A DNA stretch of 64,000 bases from Goekera deserti (lineage in GTDB: Bacteria > Actinomycetota > Actinomycetes > Mycobacteriales > Geodermatophilaceae): positions 1-64,000 of the forward strand of contig NZ_JAAGWK010000009.1 of the NCBI RefSeq assembly GCF_010685995.1. The letters are read 5' to 3'. The notes below the pieces were generated by a model. It searched no databases. It was not told the DNA's origin and saw nothing but the letters and a program-made list of their open reading frames with translations. Positions 61,588-64,000 of the stretch are shown piece by piece (the first letter of the stretch is position 1; every line of letters begins with the position of its first letter). A program made the translations under genes and the position numbers.

Positions 61588-63533
61588 CCGCCGGGGTTGT
61601 CCCGCAGCCACTGCTGGAACAGCAGCACGTTGGCCGCGTGCTCCTCCGCGGTGTCGGCGAACCGGGTCTCGCCGGTGTCGGGGTTGACGACGACGAAGAA
61701 CAGCCACGAGCCCGGCGTCGGGTTCAGCGTGGCGCGCAGCGCGTCCTCACCGGGGCTGTCGATCGCACCGGGAGGCAGGCCGGGGTTGGCGTAGGTGTTG
61801 TACGGAGAGGGGTTCAGCCGGTCCTGCGGCGTGGTGGTGAGCCCGCTCTTGCCGTTGGCGTAGTTCACCGTGGTGTCGAACTGCAGGGGCATGCCCTGCT
61901 GCAGCCGGTTGTCGATCACCCGGGCCACCTTGCCCATGTCCTCCGCGGAGCCGGCCTCGGCCTGGGCCAGGCTGGCCTTGGTGACCACGGTGAGCCGCTG
62001 GTCGACCGGGACCTGGAGCTCGTCCAGCGCCTGCACGGCGCGGGTCACCATGTCACCGAGCATCGCGGCCGGCTGCTCGTCGAGGTCGAAGGTGTACGTG
62101 GCCGGGAAGAGGAAGCCCTCCAGCAGCCCGTTGGCGTAGGGCGGCAGCCCCAGCGCGGCGGGGTCGGCGGCCGCGGCGGTGAACTGCTCGACCGGGATCT
62201 GCGTCGCCTCGCTCAGCGTCTGGAACGTCTGGGCGACGGTGAGGCCCTCGCGCACGGTGACCCCGAAGGACAGCTTGGATTCCGGCTGCAGCAGCCGGTC
62301 CAGCGCCGCCTGCCCGCTCATCTGCAGCTGCATGCTGTAGACGCCGGGCTGGATGCCGGTCGCCGCCGGGTCGGCCGCGGCGGCGTCGGTGAACGGCGGG
62401 ACGGACGCGATCACGTCGGCGGCGACCAGCGTGCGGCCGATCTGCCGGAGGTTGTCCCCCGGGTTGATCCGCACCTTCACCTCACCGGACCCGGCGCCGG
62501 CGTAGTCCTCGGCCACCGGGTTGATCTGGGCGATGAGCGCGCGGCCGCCGTAGAAGACACCGGCCACCAGGCCGGCCAGCACGACCAGCGACAGCAGCAC
62601 CGCGATCGGCCGGCGCTTGCGCCGGCCACCCCCGCCGCCGCCACCACGACCGCCCCGGCCACCGCCCCCGCCGCCCCCGCCGGCGCCGACGACCTCCAGG
62701 CCACCGGTCTCGTCCAGGTCGTGCAGGGAGTAGCCGTCGGTCTCGTCGGGGTGGTGGTCGTCGTGCTGGTCGTCGTGCGCGTCGTCGTCGCGGGAGTGCC
62801 GGTACTCGAGCTGGCGGGTGGGCACCTGGCGACCCGCCGCCGGGGTACCGGCGCGCAGCGGACCGGGCGCGGGCTCGTCGTCGAGCCAGGCCGCGGTGTC
62901 CTGCTCGTGGTCGTCCGGCGCGCCGGAGGGGTCCCGGCGGCCACGATCGCCCTCCCACCTGCCGGCGTCGACGAGCGCGACGGCCGGGGCGGGGGCGTGG
63001 GTCGTGACGGGGACATGGGTCGTGACGGGGGCATGGGGTGCGGCAGGAGCAGGGGGTGCGGCGGTGTCGCGGGGCGCGGCGGACCGGCCCGCGTCCGGTG
63101 GCAGCACCCGGCGCTGCTCGAGGGTCGGGGCCACCGGTGGCAGCACGACGGTCTCCGAGCCCGGGTCGACGTCCCCGCCGTCGGCGGCCAGGGGGCCGGC
63201 CGCGGACGGGCCGGCGGACGGGCGACCGGCCGGGGCGGGACCGGCGGCGCGAGGGTGACCCGCGCTCAGGGGGTGGCCCTCGCCGGTGCCGGCGGCGGGG
63301 CGCTGGGAGCGCCGCTGGGCCAGCGTGCGCGCCATGCTCGCCTTGGGCAGGCCACCGGGCATCCGCCGCTGGCGGCCGGTGGTGCGCAGCCCCGCGGTGC
63401 CGGTCGCCCGGTCCTCTGCGGCACCGTCGCCGGGCTGCACGCCGGAGGGCAGCCAGCTGAACGGACCGGTCGAGCTGCCGGTCTCCTCCGGTTCGGGCGA
63501 GGAGTGGCGACCGCCGCCCCGTCCGGCGCTCAC
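61584..63533 (-). CDS. mltG: Endolytic murein transglycosylase MltG with long N-terminal region
   Basis: Cuts nascent peptidoglycan and ends glycan strands. A 649-residue protein. Residues 1-310 are cytoplasmic, low-complexity and charged, with a Gly-rich stretch before a basic RRKRR; one membrane helix follows (PIAVLLSLVVLAGLVAGVFYGG); then the YceG domain with a LysM-like part, LEGFLFPATYTF and the catalytic glutamate in KASLAQAEAGSAEDM. Most homologues are about 340 residues. The GTG overlaps the ruvX stop (GTGA). Confidence 0.93.
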   Translation of the reverse strand: MSAGRGGGRHSSPEPEETGSSTGPFSWLPSGVQPGDGAAEDRATGTAGLRTTGRQRRMPGGLPKASMARTLAQRRSQRPAAGTGEGHPLSAGHPRAAGPAPAGRPSAGPSAAGPLAADGGDVDPGSETVVLPPVAPTLEQRRVLPPDAGRSAAPRDTAAPPAPAAPHAPVTTHVPVTTHAPAPAVALVDAGRWEGDRGRRDPSGAPDDHEQDTAAWLDDEPAPGPLRAGTPAAGRQVPTRQLEYRHSRDDDAHDDQHDDHHPDETDGYSLHDLDETGGLEVVGAGGGGGGGGRGGRGGGGGGGRRKRRPIAVLLSLVVLAGLVAGVFYGGRALIAQINPVAEDYAGAGSGEVKVRINPGDNLRQIGRTLVAADVIASVPPFTDAAAADPAATGIQPGVYSMQLQMSGQAALDRLLQPESKLSFGVTVREGLTVAQTFQTLSEATQIPVEQFTAAAADPAALGLPPYANGLLEGFLFPATYTFDLDEQPAAMLGDMVTRAVQALDELQVPVDQRLTVVTKASLAQAEAGSAEDMGKVARVIDNRLQQGMPLQFDTTVNYANGKSGLTTTPQDRLNPSPYNTYANPGLPPGAIDSPGEDALRATLNPTPGSWLFFVVVNPDTGETRFADTAEEHAANVLLFQQWLRDNPGG

Positions 63534-63985
63534 GATCGGCGCCGCCCGGCGTCCAGGTGCGATTGGAGGATCACCACGGCCGCCGCCTGGTCGATCACCG
63601 CCCGCTGGTCGCGGCTGCGGATGCCGCCGGCACGCAGGTGACTTGCTGCGGTCACGGTGGAGAGCCTTTCGTCGATGAGAACGACCGGCACGCCGTCCAG
63701 CCGGCCTGCCAGTGCGCGAGCGTATGTCGCAGCGTCCTGCGCCGACGCCCCCGACGCACCCGAGAGGTGCCGCGGGTCCCCCACGACCACCTCCAGCACC
63801 TCGTGTTCCGTCACGAGCCCGGCGAGCCGGTCCAGGTCGGCGCCGTTCCTGGCCCGCTGCAGGGTGACCAGGGGGCTGGCCAGCATGCCGGTAGCGTCCG
63901 ACATCGCGACGCCGACCCGCACCGTGCCCACGTCGACCCCCAGCCGGCGGCCGGGCACCCACGCGGCGCCCGCGCCGGCCTGCAC
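63530..63985 (-). CDS. ruvX: RuvX/YqgF Holliday-junction resolvase-like nuclease
   Basis: RNase H-fold protein implicated in pre-16S rRNA 5' end maturation. A 151-residue protein: RLGVDVGTVRVGVAMSD with the first Asp, VVVGDPRHLSG, LIDERLSTVTA and a late aspartate in RAVIDQAAAVVILQ. GTG start at 63985. A stop triplet at 63998-63996 just upstream on the same strand is probably the end of the next gene, by conserved order alaS, of which nothing else is visible. Confidence 0.93.
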   Translation of the reverse strand: MQAGAGAAWVPGRRLGVDVGTVRVGVAMSDATGMLASPLVTLQRARNGADLDRLAGLVTEHEVLEVVVGDPRHLSGASGASAQDAATYARALAGRLDGVPVVLIDERLSTVTAASHLRAGGIRSRDQRAVIDQAAAVVILQSHLDAGRRRS

Positions 63986-64000
63986 CGGCGCGGGCTCAGG

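Noticed and set aside
63986-64000. alaS 3' end
   Set aside because: Only a stop triplet and a few bases are visible; conserved order suggests alaS but the sequence cannot support a call.

Overview
The window is high-GC DNA with strong G/C third-position bias, many GTG starts and very frequent 1-4 base stop/start overlaps (GTGA, ATGA). WhiB and BldD regulators, an actinobacterial integration host factor (mIHF) and a helicase-degenerate PriA point to an actinomycete. Gene order and the style of the intergenic repeats suggest Geodermatophilaceae or a close relative; that family assignment is inference. No rRNA, tRNA, CRISPR array, insertion sequence or prophage was recognised.

Layout. 1-4.3 kb: 3' part of an ATP-dependent DNA ligase, a small VOC protein, a WhiB2/WhmD-type regulator, a frameshifted SDR gene and a thioredoxin-like lipoprotein. 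4.3-7.5 kb: a PucR-type activator divergent from a DUF2877 protein. 7.5-15.2 kb: a ring-cleavage catabolic block (FAH hydrolase, extradiol-type dioxygenase, ACMSD-like amidohydrolase, flavin monooxygenase, second FAH hydrolase) divergent from a LysR regulator and an MFS transporter. 15.2-20.9 kb: hisG-hisE-ribH-ribBA-ribE-ribD-rpe, all leftward. 20.9-31.6 kb: a TetR gene divergent from a tightly coupled operon: lipoprotein/ATPase/permease of a ribose-type ABC importer, RutA, an MFS carrier, a cysteine hydrolase of the N-carbamoylsarcosine amidase type, a nitrilase-family C-N hydrolase and an amidase. 31.7-33.3 kb: two small membrane proteins and a GPP34-like protein.

33.4-64 kb is conserved actinobacterial core, all leftward except bldD: rsmB-fmt-def-priA-metK-coaBC-rpoZ-gmk-mihF, then pyrF-pyrD-pyrK-carB-carA-pyrC-pyrB-pyrR, bldD (rightward), nusB-efp-pepQ-aroQ-aroB-aroK-aroC, a prepilin-type peptidase, aroE, mltG and ruvX. 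The pyr genes make UMP de novo as one operon headed by a PyrR-binding RNA hairpin that would hide the pyrR ribosome-binding site. The aro genes supply chorismate, and the rib genes supply flavins used by enzymes elsewhere in the window (RutA, flavin monooxygenase, PyrK/PyrD, AroC).

Most unusual elements: (1) the RutA-centred operon, which combines a RutA orthologue with three different amide/carbamoyl hydrolases and its own ABC importer but has no RutC-G; (2) four exactly 23-bp-phased palindromes upstream of aroC; (3) two families of dispersed intergenic palindromes, one placed so that it supplies the stop codon of the gene before it; (4) in-frame minisatellites in four proteins; (5) BldD-like boxes upstream of both whiB2 and bldD; (6) an apparent CTG start for fmt.
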